From the NCBI RefSeq assembly GCF_021502675.1, contig NZ_JAKFHA010000007.1, positions 1 to 37,188 on the forward strand: DNA of 37,188 bases, read 5' to 3'. Numbering within the stretch: the first letter of the stretch is position 1; every line of letters begins with the position of its first letter. Below are positions 15,752 to 24,504 of this stretch, one piece after another. The translations under genes were made by a program, and so were the position numbers. Source of the stretch: Yinghuangia soli (GTDB taxonomy: Bacteria > Actinomycetota > Actinomycetes > Streptomycetales > Streptomycetaceae). The notes under the pieces were generated by a model. The model did not search any database, was not told the DNA's origin, and saw nothing but the letters and a program-made list of their open reading frames with translations.

Positions 15752-18562
15752 TCACCAGGCGACGGCGTCGTCCCACTGGTCGAGGAGGTCGTCGACCGAG
15801 TCGCCGGGGACGGGCGGCAGGGCGTCGTGCAGGGACAGTTCGGCCCAGATGACCTTTCCGCGCACGTTGTAGCGGGTGCCCCAGCGCTCGGCGAACTGCG
15901 CCACCAAGAACAGCCCGCGGCCGCCCTCGTCGGTGGTGGCCGCGCGGCGCAGGTGCGGCGATGTGCTGCTGCCGTCCGACACTTCGCAGGTCAGCATGCG
16001 GTCGAACAGCAGCCGCACCTGGATGGGCTGGGTGCCGTAGCGGATCGCGTTCGTGATGAGCTCGCTCAGGATGAGCTCCGCGGTGAAGGTGAGCCCGGGC
16101 AGCCCCCACGCCTCCAACTGGCGCGTGCACGCGGCGCGGAGCGGAGCGACCGCCTCGGGGTCGGAGCGTACGTCCCAGACGGCCACCCGCTCGGGGGCGA
16201 GCCGGCGGGTACGCGCGACCAGCAGCGCGACGTCGTCGCTCGGGCGGGCCGGCAGGAGCGCCTCCAGCACCGCCGCACACATCCCGTCGGGCGTGCGCCC
16301 GGGGCCGCCGGCCGCCAGGACGCTGCGCAGTTGCTGCAGGCTGGTGTCCGGATCGCGCAGCCGGTCCTCGATCAGGCCGTCGGTGAACAGCACCAGCGAG
16401 GCGCCCTCCGGCAGGTCCAGCTCCGCGTTCTCCACCGGCAGCCGGCCGGCCAGGCCCAGCGGCGGCGCGACCGGGACGTCCGGGAACTCCACGGTGCCGT
16501 CCGGGAGGACCAGCGCGGGCCCGGGGTGGCCGGCCCGGGCCATCGCGACCCGGCCCGACACCGGGTCGTAGACCGCGCACAGGCAGGTCGCGCCGGTGAT
16601 CTGCGAACCGTCGTCGCCGCCGTGTTCCAGGTCGATCATGGTCACCAACTCGTCCATGTGCCCGAGGACTTCCTCGGGCGGCAGGTCGAGTGCGGTGAAG
16701 TTCTGGGCGGCGGTCCGCAGCCGTCCCATGGTCGCCGCGGCGTGCAGGCCGTGGCCGACGACGTCGCCGACGATGAGCGCGACCCGGGCGCCGGGCAGCG
16801 GGATCACGTCGAACCAGTCGCCGCCCACGCCGGCCTGCGCGGGCAGGTAGCGGTACGCGACGTCCAGGGCGCTCTGCTCGGGCAGTTCGTGCGGCAGCAG
16901 GCTGCGCTGCAGGGTGACGGCCAAGGCGTGCTCGCGCGTGTAGCGGCGGGCGTTGTCGACGGACAGCGAGGCGCGGGCGGCGAGTTCCTCGGCGAAGGAC
17001 AGATCCTCGCCGTCGAACGGCTCGGCGGTCTCGCGGCGCCAGAAGTTCGCCAGCCCGAGGACCACACCGCGCGCCCGCAGCGGCACGGTGACCAGCGAGT
17101 GGACGCCGGACGCCAGGATGCGGCGGGCCCGCTCCGGGTCGGCGGCCCAGCCGCCGCCCGCGGCCAGGTCGGCGTGCAACTCGGCGCGGCCGCCCGCCGC
17201 GGCGGCCGCGACGGGCACGTCCGGGTCCGCGCTGACCAGGCCGCCCACCGGGTGCAGCGGCACATCCTGGCCGACGCCGCGCGCGGCGGCGCGCACGATG
17301 TCCGCCCCGGCCGGCTCGCCGCCGCTCAGCACCGGGTCGAGCAGCTCGACGGTGGCCAGGTCGGCAAAGCGCGGCACGGCCACGTCGGCCAGCTCCTCCG
17401 CGGTGCGGGCCACGTCCAGCGTGGTGCCGATCCGGACGCCCGCGTCGTACAGCAGCTGGAGCCGCTCGCGGGCCACCTCGGCCCGTCCGGCGAGCGCACG
17501 CAGTTCGGTGGTGTCGCGCAGCGTCACCACGCTGCCCGCCGGGCCGCCGTGCGCGGCGGTCGACCGCTTGTTGACCGCGAGGAGGATGTCGCCGGCCCGG
17601 ACCAGCTCGTCGGTCGCCGGCCGGTCGGCGGCCAGCAGCTCGGCCAGCCCGGCGTCCACCCCGAGGCCGCCGACCTGCCGCCCCTCCGCGTCCGCGGGCA
17701 GCCCGAGCAGCCGCCGCGCCTCGTCGTTGGCCAGCACCAGCCGCCCGTCCGCGCCGACGATCAGCACGCCTTCGCGGACCGCATGCAGCACCGCGTCGTG
17801 GTGCTCGTACATCCGGGTCATCTCGGCAGGGCCGAGGCCGCGGGTCTGGCGCTGCAGGCGGCGGCTGACCAGGGCGGTCCCGGCCGCGGTCAGCGCGAGG
17901 GCGGCGATGGCGCCGCCGATCACCACGGGCATCTGCCGGTCCACCGCACCGCCCACCCGCTCGGTGGTGATGCCGGCCGCGACCACGCCCAGGTAGGTCC
18001 CGTCCGGGGAGAACACCGGCACGGCCGTGGTCACCGCGCGGCCCGCCGACGTGGGGACGGTGGCGGTCTGGGTCTCGCCGCGCAGCAACGCCTGCTCGGT
18101 CGGCTCGGTCACCGGCAGCCCGATCCGGCGCGGGTCCGTGTGCGCGACGCGGATCCCCTCCCGGTCGATCACGATGACGAACGCGACCCCGGTGCCCTCC
18201 CGGATGTCCGCCACCGCGGGCTGCAGCGCCGCGGTCGGATCCGGCCCGGCCAGCGCCTCCGCGGTCCCCGGCGCGTGCGCGAGCGCCTCCGCGACGGCCA
18301 GCGAGCGGTGCCGGGCCTCGCGCAGGCTGTCCCGCTGCGCCTGCAGCACCAGGGCCACGCTCGCCGCCACCACCAGCAGCAGCACGACCGCCACCTGCAG
18401 CCAGAACACCTGCCCGGCCACACTGCGCAGACTCAGCAGCGCCCGGAGCCGCCCCGTGCGCCTCCCCTCGCGCGCTTCCGCCGGGGCATCGCCCGACCCC
18501 GGCCCCTCACCCGCCGCACCCGGCGCCGACGAGGGAACCGATTGGCCCTTACGCCCTGACAT
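15752..18562 (-). CDS. Membrane sensor phosphatase: Cache-PAS-GAF-PP2C(SpoIIE)-HATPase
   Basis: The 936-residue protein has two membrane helices (about 51-73 and 212-232) bracketing an extracellular Cache-like sensor (75-210; AFVIVIDREGIRVAHTDPRR, similar to DcuS/CitA). PAS (about 250-350, GVLIVGADGRLVLANDEARR) and GAF (365-538) domains follow. The PP2C phosphatase domain (555-785) keeps its metal ligands in GGDWFD (580-585), GDVVGHG (609-615), FTDGL (726-730) and SDD (765-767). The C-terminal HATPase domain (795-915) has an ELITNA N-box and DEGGRGL, like RsbW-type anti-sigma kinases. Such proteins control partner-switching of sigma factors by phosphorylating or dephosphorylating STAS antagonists. 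No STAS or sigma-B-type gene is adjacent, so its partners are elsewhere. Confidence 0.92.
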   Translation of the reverse strand: MSGRKGQSVPSSAPGAAGEGPGSGDAPAEAREGRRTGRLRALLSLRSVAGQVFWLQVAVVLLLVVAASVALVLQAQRDSLREARHRSLAVAEALAHAPGTAEALAGPDPTAALQPAVADIREGTGVAFVIVIDREGIRVAHTDPRRIGLPVTEPTEQALLRGETQTATVPTSAGRAVTTAVPVFSPDGTYLGVVAAGITTERVGGAVDRQMPVVIGGAIAALALTAAGTALVSRRLQRQTRGLGPAEMTRMYEHHDAVLHAVREGVLIVGADGRLVLANDEARRLLGLPADAEGRQVGGLGVDAGLAELLAADRPATDELVRAGDILLAVNKRSTAAHGGPAGSVVTLRDTTELRALAGRAEVARERLQLLYDAGVRIGTTLDVARTAEELADVAVPRFADLATVELLDPVLSGGEPAGADIVRAAARGVGQDVPLHPVGGLVSADPDVPVAAAAAGGRAELHADLAAGGGWAADPERARRILASGVHSLVTVPLRARGVVLGLANFWRRETAEPFDGEDLSFAEELAARASLSVDNARRYTREHALAVTLQRSLLPHELPEQSALDVAYRYLPAQAGVGGDWFDVIPLPGARVALIVGDVVGHGLHAAATMGRLRTAAQNFTALDLPPEEVLGHMDELVTMIDLEHGGDDGSQITGATCLCAVYDPVSGRVAMARAGHPGPALVLPDGTVEFPDVPVAPPLGLAGRLPVENAELDLPEGASLVLFTDGLIEDRLRDPDTSLQQLRSVLAAGGPGRTPDGMCAAVLEALLPARPSDDVALLVARTRRLAPERVAVWDVRSDPEAVAPLRAACTRQLEAWGLPGLTFTAELILSELITNAIRYGTQPIQVRLLFDRMLTCEVSDGSSTSPHLRRAATTDEGGRGLFLVAQFAERWGTRYNVRGKVIWAELSLHDALPPVPGDSVDDLLDQWDDAVAW

Positions 18563-19097
18563 GTCCCATTTCTAGCACTTCCCCTCCCGCAAAGTGGGCC
18601 GCCCGCCCCGACCCCACCCGGACGGCACAGCCGGACACCCACCGGGACGCAAGTGACACCCCCGCACCACCGCTCCGCCCCAAGCCTTGCCCCGCCGGGA
18701 AGCCGCCGCCGACCTGCCCCGACCACCGCTCAGGCCGACCCGCGAGACCGCGCGTCCGCGCGGAGCTACAGGCATCGAGCCTGCCGACGGGCCCGATTCG
18801 CCGGCACAGCAGATGGCCCGCGGTCGGCGGCAGGTGACGGCGGGCTGCAACAAGCAGCGGCAGGCGGTCGGGCGGCGGCGGGTGGGCTGCGAAGAGCGGC
18901 AGGAGGCGGGTCGGCGGGGGTGGGCGACAGGGGTGGGTGGCGGCTGCGCGGTCAGCCCTCGGCGGGCGGCAACAAGCGACGGCAGGCGGGCGACGGCGGG
19001 TGGGTGGCGGTGGGTGGGTGGCGGGGCGGGTGAGCGGTCAGACCTAAGCGGGCGGCAGGCGGTAGGCGTAAGCGGTCGGCCCCGAGCGGGTGGTGGG
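18563..19097. repeat. 535-bp gene-free spacer with G-runs and degenerate repeats
   Basis: No credible gene is present. On the plus strand 18908-18937 and 18998-19029 contain five and six runs of at least three G with short loops, a G-quadruplex pattern. Two ~45-bp imperfect direct repeats, around 18842 and 18963, share GCAACAAGC and CGGCAGGCGG. The promoter of the phosphatase gene should lie in the left part (18563-18700). Confidence 0.55.
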
Positions 19098-19967
19098 TCA
19101 CTGTTCGAGGTCGGCGAGTGCCTTGCGGCTTGCCGTGATGCGGTCGGGGTCCCAGCCGGGGCCTGGTACCGAGTCGATGAGGAGGCGGGTGTACGGGTGT
19201 TCCGGGGCGGCCAGGACCCGCGCGGTGGGGCCGGACTCGACGATGCGGCCGTGGCGCATCACCACGATGTCGTCGGTGATGTGCCGGACCACCGCCAGGT
19301 CGTGGCTCACGAAGAGGTAGCCGATGTCCTGGGTGGCCCGGATGGCGGCCAGCAGGTCCAGGATCTGGGCCTGGATGGACACGTCGAGCGCGGCGACCGC
19401 TTCGTCGAGGATGAGCACCTGCGGGCGGGCCGCCAGTGCGCGGGCGATGGCGACGCGCTGGCGCTGGCCGCCGGAGAGCCGCCGCGGCAGGGCCGCCGCC
19501 TCGCGGGTCCCCAGGCCGACCTGGTCGAGGAGTTCCTCGACGCGGGCCTCGCGCGCGGCCTTGCCGAGGCCGCCGTGCAGCCGCAGGACCTCGTCGATGC
19601 AGCCCCGTACCGTGATGCGCGGGTCCAGCGACAGGTAAGGGTCCTGGAACACCATCTGGATCTCGCGGGCCCGCGCCAGGCGTTCGGCGCGGTTGCGGGG
19701 CTTCCGGGTGCGGTCGCGACCGCCGAGGCGGATGCTGCCCGCGTCCGGCACCTCCAGGCCCACGACCATGCGGATCGTGGTGGTCTTGCCGGACCCGGAC
19801 TCGCCGACGATGCCCAGCGAGCCGCCCGGCGGCAGCGTGAAGCCGACCCCGTCGACAGCCTTGTGGGCGCCGAACGCACGGCAGAGCCCGCGCACTTCGA
19901 GGCCGGGGCCGGCCGCGGTGCCGGGCGGGACGTCGGGCGAGGCGGCGGACGGGGCGTCGGTCAGCAC
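19098..19967 (-). CDS. Oligopeptide/dipeptide-type ABC transporter ATP-binding protein (OppF/DppF-like)
   Basis: The 289-residue ATPase energises the importer from the cytoplasmic side. Walker A is GESGSGKT (55-62), the Q-loop is MVFQDPYLSLDP, the signature LSGGQRQRVAIARAL, Walker B LILDEAVAALD (Glu present, with Ala in place of the usual Pro) and the H-loop FVSHDLAVV. It ends HPYTRLLIDSVPGPGWDPDR, a short OppF-type tail without the cysteine motif. The GTG start at 19967 overlaps the stop of the OppD-like gene by seven bases. It is the last gene of the amidohydrolase-opp operon and is followed by the G-rich spacer. Confidence 0.9.
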   Translation of the reverse strand: MLTDAPSAASPDVPPGTAAGPGLEVRGLCRAFGAHKAVDGVGFTLPPGGSLGIVGESGSGKTTTIRMVVGLEVPDAGSIRLGGRDRTRKPRNRAERLARAREIQMVFQDPYLSLDPRITVRGCIDEVLRLHGGLGKAAREARVEELLDQVGLGTREAAALPRRLSGGQRQRVAIARALAARPQVLILDEAVAALDVSIQAQILDLLAAIRATQDIGYLFVSHDLAVVRHITDDIVVMRHGRIVESGPTARVLAAPEHPYTRLLIDSVPGPGWDPDRITASRKALADLEQ

Positions 19968-20929
19968 GTGAGGATCCCTTCGTCGGCGCGCAGGCAGGCG
20001 ACCGCCCCGCCGTCGTCCGCGGCCAAGCGCGGAGTCTCGGTACGGCAGCGGTCGGTGGCGTACCCGCACCGGACGGCGAACGCGCAGCCCGGCGGGTTCT
20101 CCGCCAGCGACACCGGGCGGCCCGGGATCGGCCGCGGCGGGGTCGCATCCGGTTCCAGGCTCGGCGCGGCGGCCAGCAGGCCCGCGGTGTACGGGTGCCG
20201 GGGCGCGTCGAACAGCTCGCGGGCGCCGCGGGTCTCCACCACGCGCCCGGCGTACATGACGTAGATGCGGTCGCAGATCGCCGCGGCCAGTTCGAGGTCG
20301 TGGGTGACGAACAGCATGCCGGTGCCGTGCTGCGCCTGGGTGCGGCGCAGGATGCCGATCACTTCGGCCTGCGTGGTGACGTCCAGCGCCGTGGTCGGCT
20401 CGTCGGCGAGCAGCAGTGCGGGGCCGCCGGCCAGCGCGGCCGCGATGACCACGCGCTGCAGCATGCCGCCGGAGAACTCGTGCGGATAGCGCCGCAGCGC
20501 ACCGCGCGGGTCCCGGATGCCGACCTCGGCGAGGAGTTCCCCGGCCCGCTCCAGGGCGCGGTCCCTGGGGACGCCGGCGGCGCGCAGGCCCTCGGTGAGG
20601 AAATCGCCGATCCGGCGCACCGGGTTGACCGAGGCGCGCGGGTCCTGGAAGACCATCGCGACCTCGCCGGACCGCAGCGCCTTGAGCGCGCCGCGGTTCA
20701 TGGCGAGCACGTCGCGGCCGGACACCCGGACCTCGCCGGAGGTCCGGGCGCCCGCGGGCCGCAGTCCGAGCACCGTGCGGCAGGCGACCGACTTGCCGGA
20801 GCCGGACTCGCCCACGAGGCCGACCACTTCGCCGGTCTCCACGGTGAGTGAGACGCCGTCCAGGATGGGCCGCGCCGCGGCGCCGGACGGGAGGACGACG
20901 CTGAGGCCGTCGATGTCGAGCAGGGCCAT
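19961..20929 (-). CDS. Oligopeptide/dipeptide-type ABC transporter ATP-binding protein (OppD/DppD-like)
   Basis: The 322-residue ATPase pairs with the OppF-like subunit. Walker A is GESGSGKS (40-47), Q-loop MVFQDPRASVNP, signature FSGGMLQRVVIAAAL, Walker B LLLADEPTTALD, H-loop FVTHDLELA. The C-terminal oligopeptide-transporter extension is complete: HPYTAGLLAAAPSLEP, IPGRPVSLAENPPGCAF and the conserved cysteines in VRCGYATDRCRTE, as in Opp/DppD proteins that carry a metal or Fe-S site. It starts three bases after the permease stop and overlaps the OppF-like gene by seven bases. Confidence 0.92.
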   Translation of the reverse strand: MALLDIDGLSVVLPSGAAARPILDGVSLTVETGEVVGLVGESGSGKSVACRTVLGLRPAGARTSGEVRVSGRDVLAMNRGALKALRSGEVAMVFQDPRASVNPVRRIGDFLTEGLRAAGVPRDRALERAGELLAEVGIRDPRGALRRYPHEFSGGMLQRVVIAAALAGGPALLLADEPTTALDVTTQAEVIGILRRTQAQHGTGMLFVTHDLELAAAICDRIYVMYAGRVVETRGARELFDAPRHPYTAGLLAAAPSLEPDATPPRPIPGRPVSLAENPPGCAFAVRCGYATDRCRTETPRLAADDGGAVACLRADEGILTC

Positions 20930-20932
20930 GGT

Positions 20933-21838
20933 CTACCGCTCCCGCTTCGCGATCCGGTCGGAGATGCCCTCGCCGACGATGCCGAAGGCGACGACGGCGA
21001 CGACGATGGCGGCGCAGGGGGCGAGCGCGGGCATGAACGCGTCCTTGAGGATGGCGCCTTGGCCTTCGTTGACCATGGTCCCCCAGTCCGCGGTGGGCGG
21101 CTGGACGCCGAAGCCGAGGAAGGACAGGCCGGCCAGCTCCATGAGCGCGTACCCGAAGCTCACCGTGGACTGCGCCACGATGTTCGGAGTGATGTTCGGC
21201 AGCAGGTGCCGGGTGGTCACGCTCCATGCGGACCAGCCCTGCACCCGGTACGACTCGATGTATGGGCGGGCCTTCTCCTGGACCGCGACGCTGCGCACGT
21301 ACCGCCCGACGTAGGGCGTGTACGCGACCGTCATCGCGATCACCGGAGCGGTCAGCCCGGCCTCGAACACCGCGACGCACAGGATCGCGAGCAGCATCGC
21401 CGGGAACGCGAACAGCGCGTCCATGGTGCGCGACAGCAAGCTGTCCACCCAGCCGCCGCGCCACGCGGCGACGAGGCCGAGCGCCGTCCCGAGGACGGTG
21501 GACACCGCGACGACCAGCAGCGGGCCGAGCAGCCCGGTACGGGCCCCGTGGATCAGGCGGCTGAGCACGTCGCGGCCGGACTGGTCGGTGCCGAGCCAGT
21601 GGTCGGCATCGGAGCCGGCGAGCGAGTTGCCCAGGTCGATCGTCTCGGGGTCGTGCGGCGCGACGAACGGAGCGAAGACCGCGCACAGCGCGAGCAGCAC
21701 CAGGGTGGCGACCGCTGCGGTGAACAGCGGTCCCTGCGCGGCGAGTCCGCGCATCCAGGCGGTCCCGCGCCGCGGCGGGGCGGCGACCTTTGCCGCCGGG
21801 GCGGCGGAGGGGACCCGGGAAGCCGGGGCGGCGGTCAT
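20933..21838 (-). CDS. Oligopeptide/dipeptide-type ABC transporter permease (OppC/DppC-like)
   Basis: The 301-residue inner-membrane protein has the OppC N-terminal helix (LFTAAVATLVLLALCAVFAP) followed by the characteristic HWLGTDQSGRDVLSRLIHGA. Helices include LLVVAVSTVLGTALGLVAAW and MLLAILCVAVFEAGL. The EAA loop (YIESYRVQGWSAWSVTTRH, then LLPNITPNIVAQ) contacts the ATPase subunits. The start overlaps the stop of the OppB-like gene by four bases (ATGA). Confidence 0.92.
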   Translation of the reverse strand: MTAAPASRVPSAAPAAKVAAPPRRGTAWMRGLAAQGPLFTAAVATLVLLALCAVFAPFVAPHDPETIDLGNSLAGSDADHWLGTDQSGRDVLSRLIHGARTGLLGPLLVVAVSTVLGTALGLVAAWRGGWVDSLLSRTMDALFAFPAMLLAILCVAVFEAGLTAPVIAMTVAYTPYVGRYVRSVAVQEKARPYIESYRVQGWSAWSVTTRHLLPNITPNIVAQSTVSFGYALMELAGLSFLGFGVQPPTADWGTMVNEGQGAILKDAFMPALAPCAAIVVAVVAFGIVGEGISDRIAKRER

Positions 21839-22779
21839 CGCGCACCTCGCCCGGTCAGGCTCAGCCGCGGGTCGATCAGCGGCTGGAGCAGGTCGACGAC
21901 GAGGTTCACCACCACGAACGTCGCGACGATGAGCAGCGTGAGGGCTTGGACCACGGGGAAGTCCTTGTTGGTCACCGACTTGATGAGCAGGCTGCCGATC
22001 CCGTCGACGCTGAAGACGATCTCCACCATGGTGGTCGACACCAGGAGTCCGGCGACCATCGTGCCGATCACCGTGACGACCGGGCCGAGGGCGTTGCGGA
22101 GCACGTGCCGGCGCACCACGGCAGCCCCGGCGATGCCGCGCGACCGGGCCGCCTCGACGTGCTCGCGGCCGAGTTCGTCGCGGACCGCGGCGCGGGTCAC
22201 GCGTGCGACCAGCCCGCCGAAGGCCAGCGCAAGGGCGATCGCGGGCAGGGTCAGGTGCTTCAGGTGGCCGCCGAAGCCCTCGCCGCCGCCGTACGTGGGC
22301 CATCCCGCGGTACGGGCCAGCGCGGTGAGCGCGATGGCCGACGCGAATGCCGGCGTCGCGGTGCCGATACCGGTGCCCACGAGCACGGCCCGGTCGGCGA
22401 AGCCCGGCTTGAGGCCGGCGAGGATGCCGAGTCCGATGCCGGCCGCGCAGATCAGCAGCGCCGCGTAGCCGACCAGGATCGCGGTCACCGGGAGCTTCTC
22501 GGCCACCAGCGTGCCGACGTGCTGGCGGAACTGCACGGAGCGGCCGAAGTCGCCGGTGAGGACTCCGCCCAGCCAGTGGAAGTACTGCGCGAGGAGCGGC
22601 TCGTCGAGGCGGTACTGCTCGGTGAGCGCGGCCCGCGCCTCCGGGGTGATCGGCCGGCCCCGCATGAGGAAGGACACCGGGTCGCCCGGGGCCAGGTGCA
22701 CCGCGCCGAAGACCACGAAGGACGTGGCGAGCAGCACGAGCACCAGGCCCAGGACGCGACCGCCGATGAAGCGGATCAT
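21835..22779 (-). CDS. Oligopeptide/dipeptide-type ABC transporter permease (OppB/DppB-like)
   Basis: The 314-residue inner-membrane protein begins MIRFIGGRVLGLVLVLLATS and shows the OppB hallmarks HLAPGDPVSFLMRG, YFHWLGGVLTGDFGRSVQF and the EAA loop EHVEAARSRGIAGAAVVRRH. The C-terminus carries FSVDGIGSLLIKSVTNKDFP and a final helix LLIVATFVVVNLVVDLLQPL before the terminal DPRL motif. Its ATG shares one base with the stop of the binding-protein gene (TGATG), so expression is coupled. Confidence 0.92.
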   Translation of the reverse strand: MIRFIGGRVLGLVLVLLATSFVVFGAVHLAPGDPVSFLMRGRPITPEARAALTEQYRLDEPLLAQYFHWLGGVLTGDFGRSVQFRQHVGTLVAEKLPVTAILVGYAALLICAAGIGLGILAGLKPGFADRAVLVGTGIGTATPAFASAIALTALARTAGWPTYGGGEGFGGHLKHLTLPAIALALAFGGLVARVTRAAVRDELGREHVEAARSRGIAGAAVVRRHVLRNALGPVVTVIGTMVAGLLVSTTMVEIVFSVDGIGSLLIKSVTNKDFPVVQALTLLIVATFVVVNLVVDLLQPLIDPRLSLTGRGAR

Positions 22780-24410
22780 CAGCTCGCGGACCCCAACTGT
22801 GCGGCCCACGGGTACGACAGCATCACGGAGAGGACCGGCGTGGCCCCGCTGATCCGCTTGCCCAGGAAGACCGTGTACGGGGTGTCGAACAGCGGGATGG
22901 CGGGGAGTTCGCGCACCGCGATCTCCTGCAGCTTCACCGTGAGCGCGGCCCGGGTGATCGGGTCCTGGGCGGCATTCGCCTGCTCGACGAGCTTGTCGTA
23001 CTCCTCGTTCTTCCAGTCGCCATAATTCGGGAACTGGCCGGACTGCAGGGTCCCGTAGTACTCGAGCGGGTCCGGCGTCATGTTGTAGCCGCTGGTGATC
23101 AGGAGGTCGATGCCGGCCCGGGCGGACGGGTCCGTGAACAGCGCGGTGTACGCGTCCGGGGCGATGGCCTTGAGTTCGACGTCGAGGCCGATGTCCTTCC
23201 CGGCCTGCCGCAGGGCGTTGGCGCCGATGCTGATCTCGGGCGACACGCTGATGGTCGCCACCACGATCTTCTTGCCCGCCGCACCGGCCTCCTGGACCAG
23301 CTTCTTCGCCGCGTCGATGTCGCGGGTCATCGGGGGCAGCGCATCGTGCGCCGCCTTGCCGGTGGTGGGGGCGATGCCCCACGCCTCGGCGGGGGCCGGG
23401 GCCTTCGCCGGGACGCCGTAGCCGTTGAGGGCCGCATCCACGACGCCCTTGCGGTCGACCGCCAGCGAAAGCGCCCGGCGGACGCGGACGTCGCCCAGAG
23501 CACCGCCGAGGTTGGCGACGTGCGCGTTGTACGTCCCGGAGTTGCCGCCGAAGTACAGCTTCCCCGAGCCGGATGCGGCGAGCTTGTCGTACGAGGTGGC
23601 GGGCAGCATGTAGCCGCCGTCGACCTCGCCGGACAGCAGCGCGTTGACGCGTGCGGACGGGTCCTGGATGAAGACCAACTTGAGCTTGTCGACGGCAGGG
23701 GTCAGGTTCTTGTCCCAGTAGCCGTCGAACTTCTTGAGGTTGATGGAGTCGCCGGTGCTCCAGCTGTCCAGCGTGTATGGACCGGTGCAGTTGACCTTGC
23801 CGGTGGGGTTGCCGTAGTCCTTGCCGGCCTTGGCCAGGTACGCCGCGCTCTCGACGGTGCCCGGGGACGCGGCGAGTTGCTGGTTGAAGAGCACGTTGGG
23901 CTTGGTCAGCTTGACGGTCAGCTGCATGGGGCCGGTCTTCGTGACGGAGGCGACGTCCTTGAACGCGCCGACCCAGGCCGAGGCGTTCGCCGGGTCGAGG
24001 TGCCGCTGCAGGCTCGCCACCGCGTCGTCGGCGGTCATGGTGGTGCCGTCGTGGAACTTCACGCCCTCGCGCAGCGTGTAGACCCAGGTCAGCGGGTCGG
24101 GGTTCTCGAACTTGGCGGCCAGGCCGGGCTGGATGCTGAAGTCCGGGGTGATGCGGAGCAGTTGCTCGCAGACGTTGGCCAGCACGGTGTTGGGCGGGAA
24201 GTCGTAGGCGTAGAGGTAGTCGAGCGACTGCGGTTCGGCGAACAGCGCCCAGGTGGCGTCCGCGACCGGCCCCTTGCCGGCCGGAGTGTCGGACGACATC
24301 TGGTATTTCCCGGCGCCCGCGCCGGAATCGCCGTTGTCGGAACTCCCCGAGCATGCTGCCGCGGTCATGGCCACGGCCGCGGTGAGCGCGGCTGTTCGAA
24401 GCAAACGCAC
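22779..24410 (-). CDS. ABC transporter substrate-binding lipoprotein, family 5 (peptide/opine/nickel type)
   Basis: The 543-residue exported lipoprotein starts MRLLRTAALTAAVAMTAAAC; the lipobox cysteine is residue 20, so it is tethered to the outer face of the membrane. The SBP_bac_5 signature is present: WVYTLREGVKFHDGTTMTAD, then VRRALSLAVDRKGVVDAAL and MTPDPLEYYGTLQSGQFPNY. It captures the ligand for the OppBCDF-type complex. The GTG at 24410 is chosen because GAGGTGG lies five bases upstream; a GTG three codons earlier (24419) has its purine tract too close. The upstream leader is a pyrimidine-rich tract with a 16-bp tandem repeat. Confidence 0.92.
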   Translation of the reverse strand: MRLLRTAALTAAVAMTAAACSGSSDNGDSGAGAGKYQMSSDTPAGKGPVADATWALFAEPQSLDYLYAYDFPPNTVLANVCEQLLRITPDFSIQPGLAAKFENPDPLTWVYTLREGVKFHDGTTMTADDAVASLQRHLDPANASAWVGAFKDVASVTKTGPMQLTVKLTKPNVLFNQQLAASPGTVESAAYLAKAGKDYGNPTGKVNCTGPYTLDSWSTGDSINLKKFDGYWDKNLTPAVDKLKLVFIQDPSARVNALLSGEVDGGYMLPATSYDKLAASGSGKLYFGGNSGTYNAHVANLGGALGDVRVRRALSLAVDRKGVVDAALNGYGVPAKAPAPAEAWGIAPTTGKAAHDALPPMTRDIDAAKKLVQEAGAAGKKIVVATISVSPEISIGANALRQAGKDIGLDVELKAIAPDAYTALFTDPSARAGIDLLITSGYNMTPDPLEYYGTLQSGQFPNYGDWKNEEYDKLVEQANAAQDPITRAALTVKLQEIAVRELPAIPLFDTPYTVFLGKRISGATPVLSVMLSYPWAAQLGSAS

Positions 24411-24449
24411 AGGAACCACCTCTTCTGGGGGAAGACGGAGAGAGGGAAC

Positions 24450-24481
24450 GGGAAGGCAGGAGAGCGGGAAGACAGGAGAGC
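24450..24481. repeat. 16-bp tandem repeat in the leader of the binding-protein gene
   Basis: GGGAAGGCAGGAGAGC (24450-24465) is followed directly by GGGAAGACAGGAGAGC (24466-24481), one mismatch. On the transcribed-sense minus strand the whole 24420-24500 stretch is a C/T-rich tract between the amidohydrolase stop and the binding-protein start. Confidence 0.7.
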
Positions 24482-24504
24482 GGTGGAGCGGGAATCGCGG
24501 CGGC

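Noticed and set aside
15827-18559. A 910-codon open frame antisense to the sensor phosphatase
   Set aside because: Its translation is low-complexity Gly/Arg/Asp/His-rich with no domain, the usual by-product of high GC; the minus-strand gene has clear motifs throughout.
18840-19060. CRISPR-like array in the repeat-rich spacer
   Set aside because: The repeats are degenerate, G-rich and irregularly spaced, without unique spacers or nearby cas genes.
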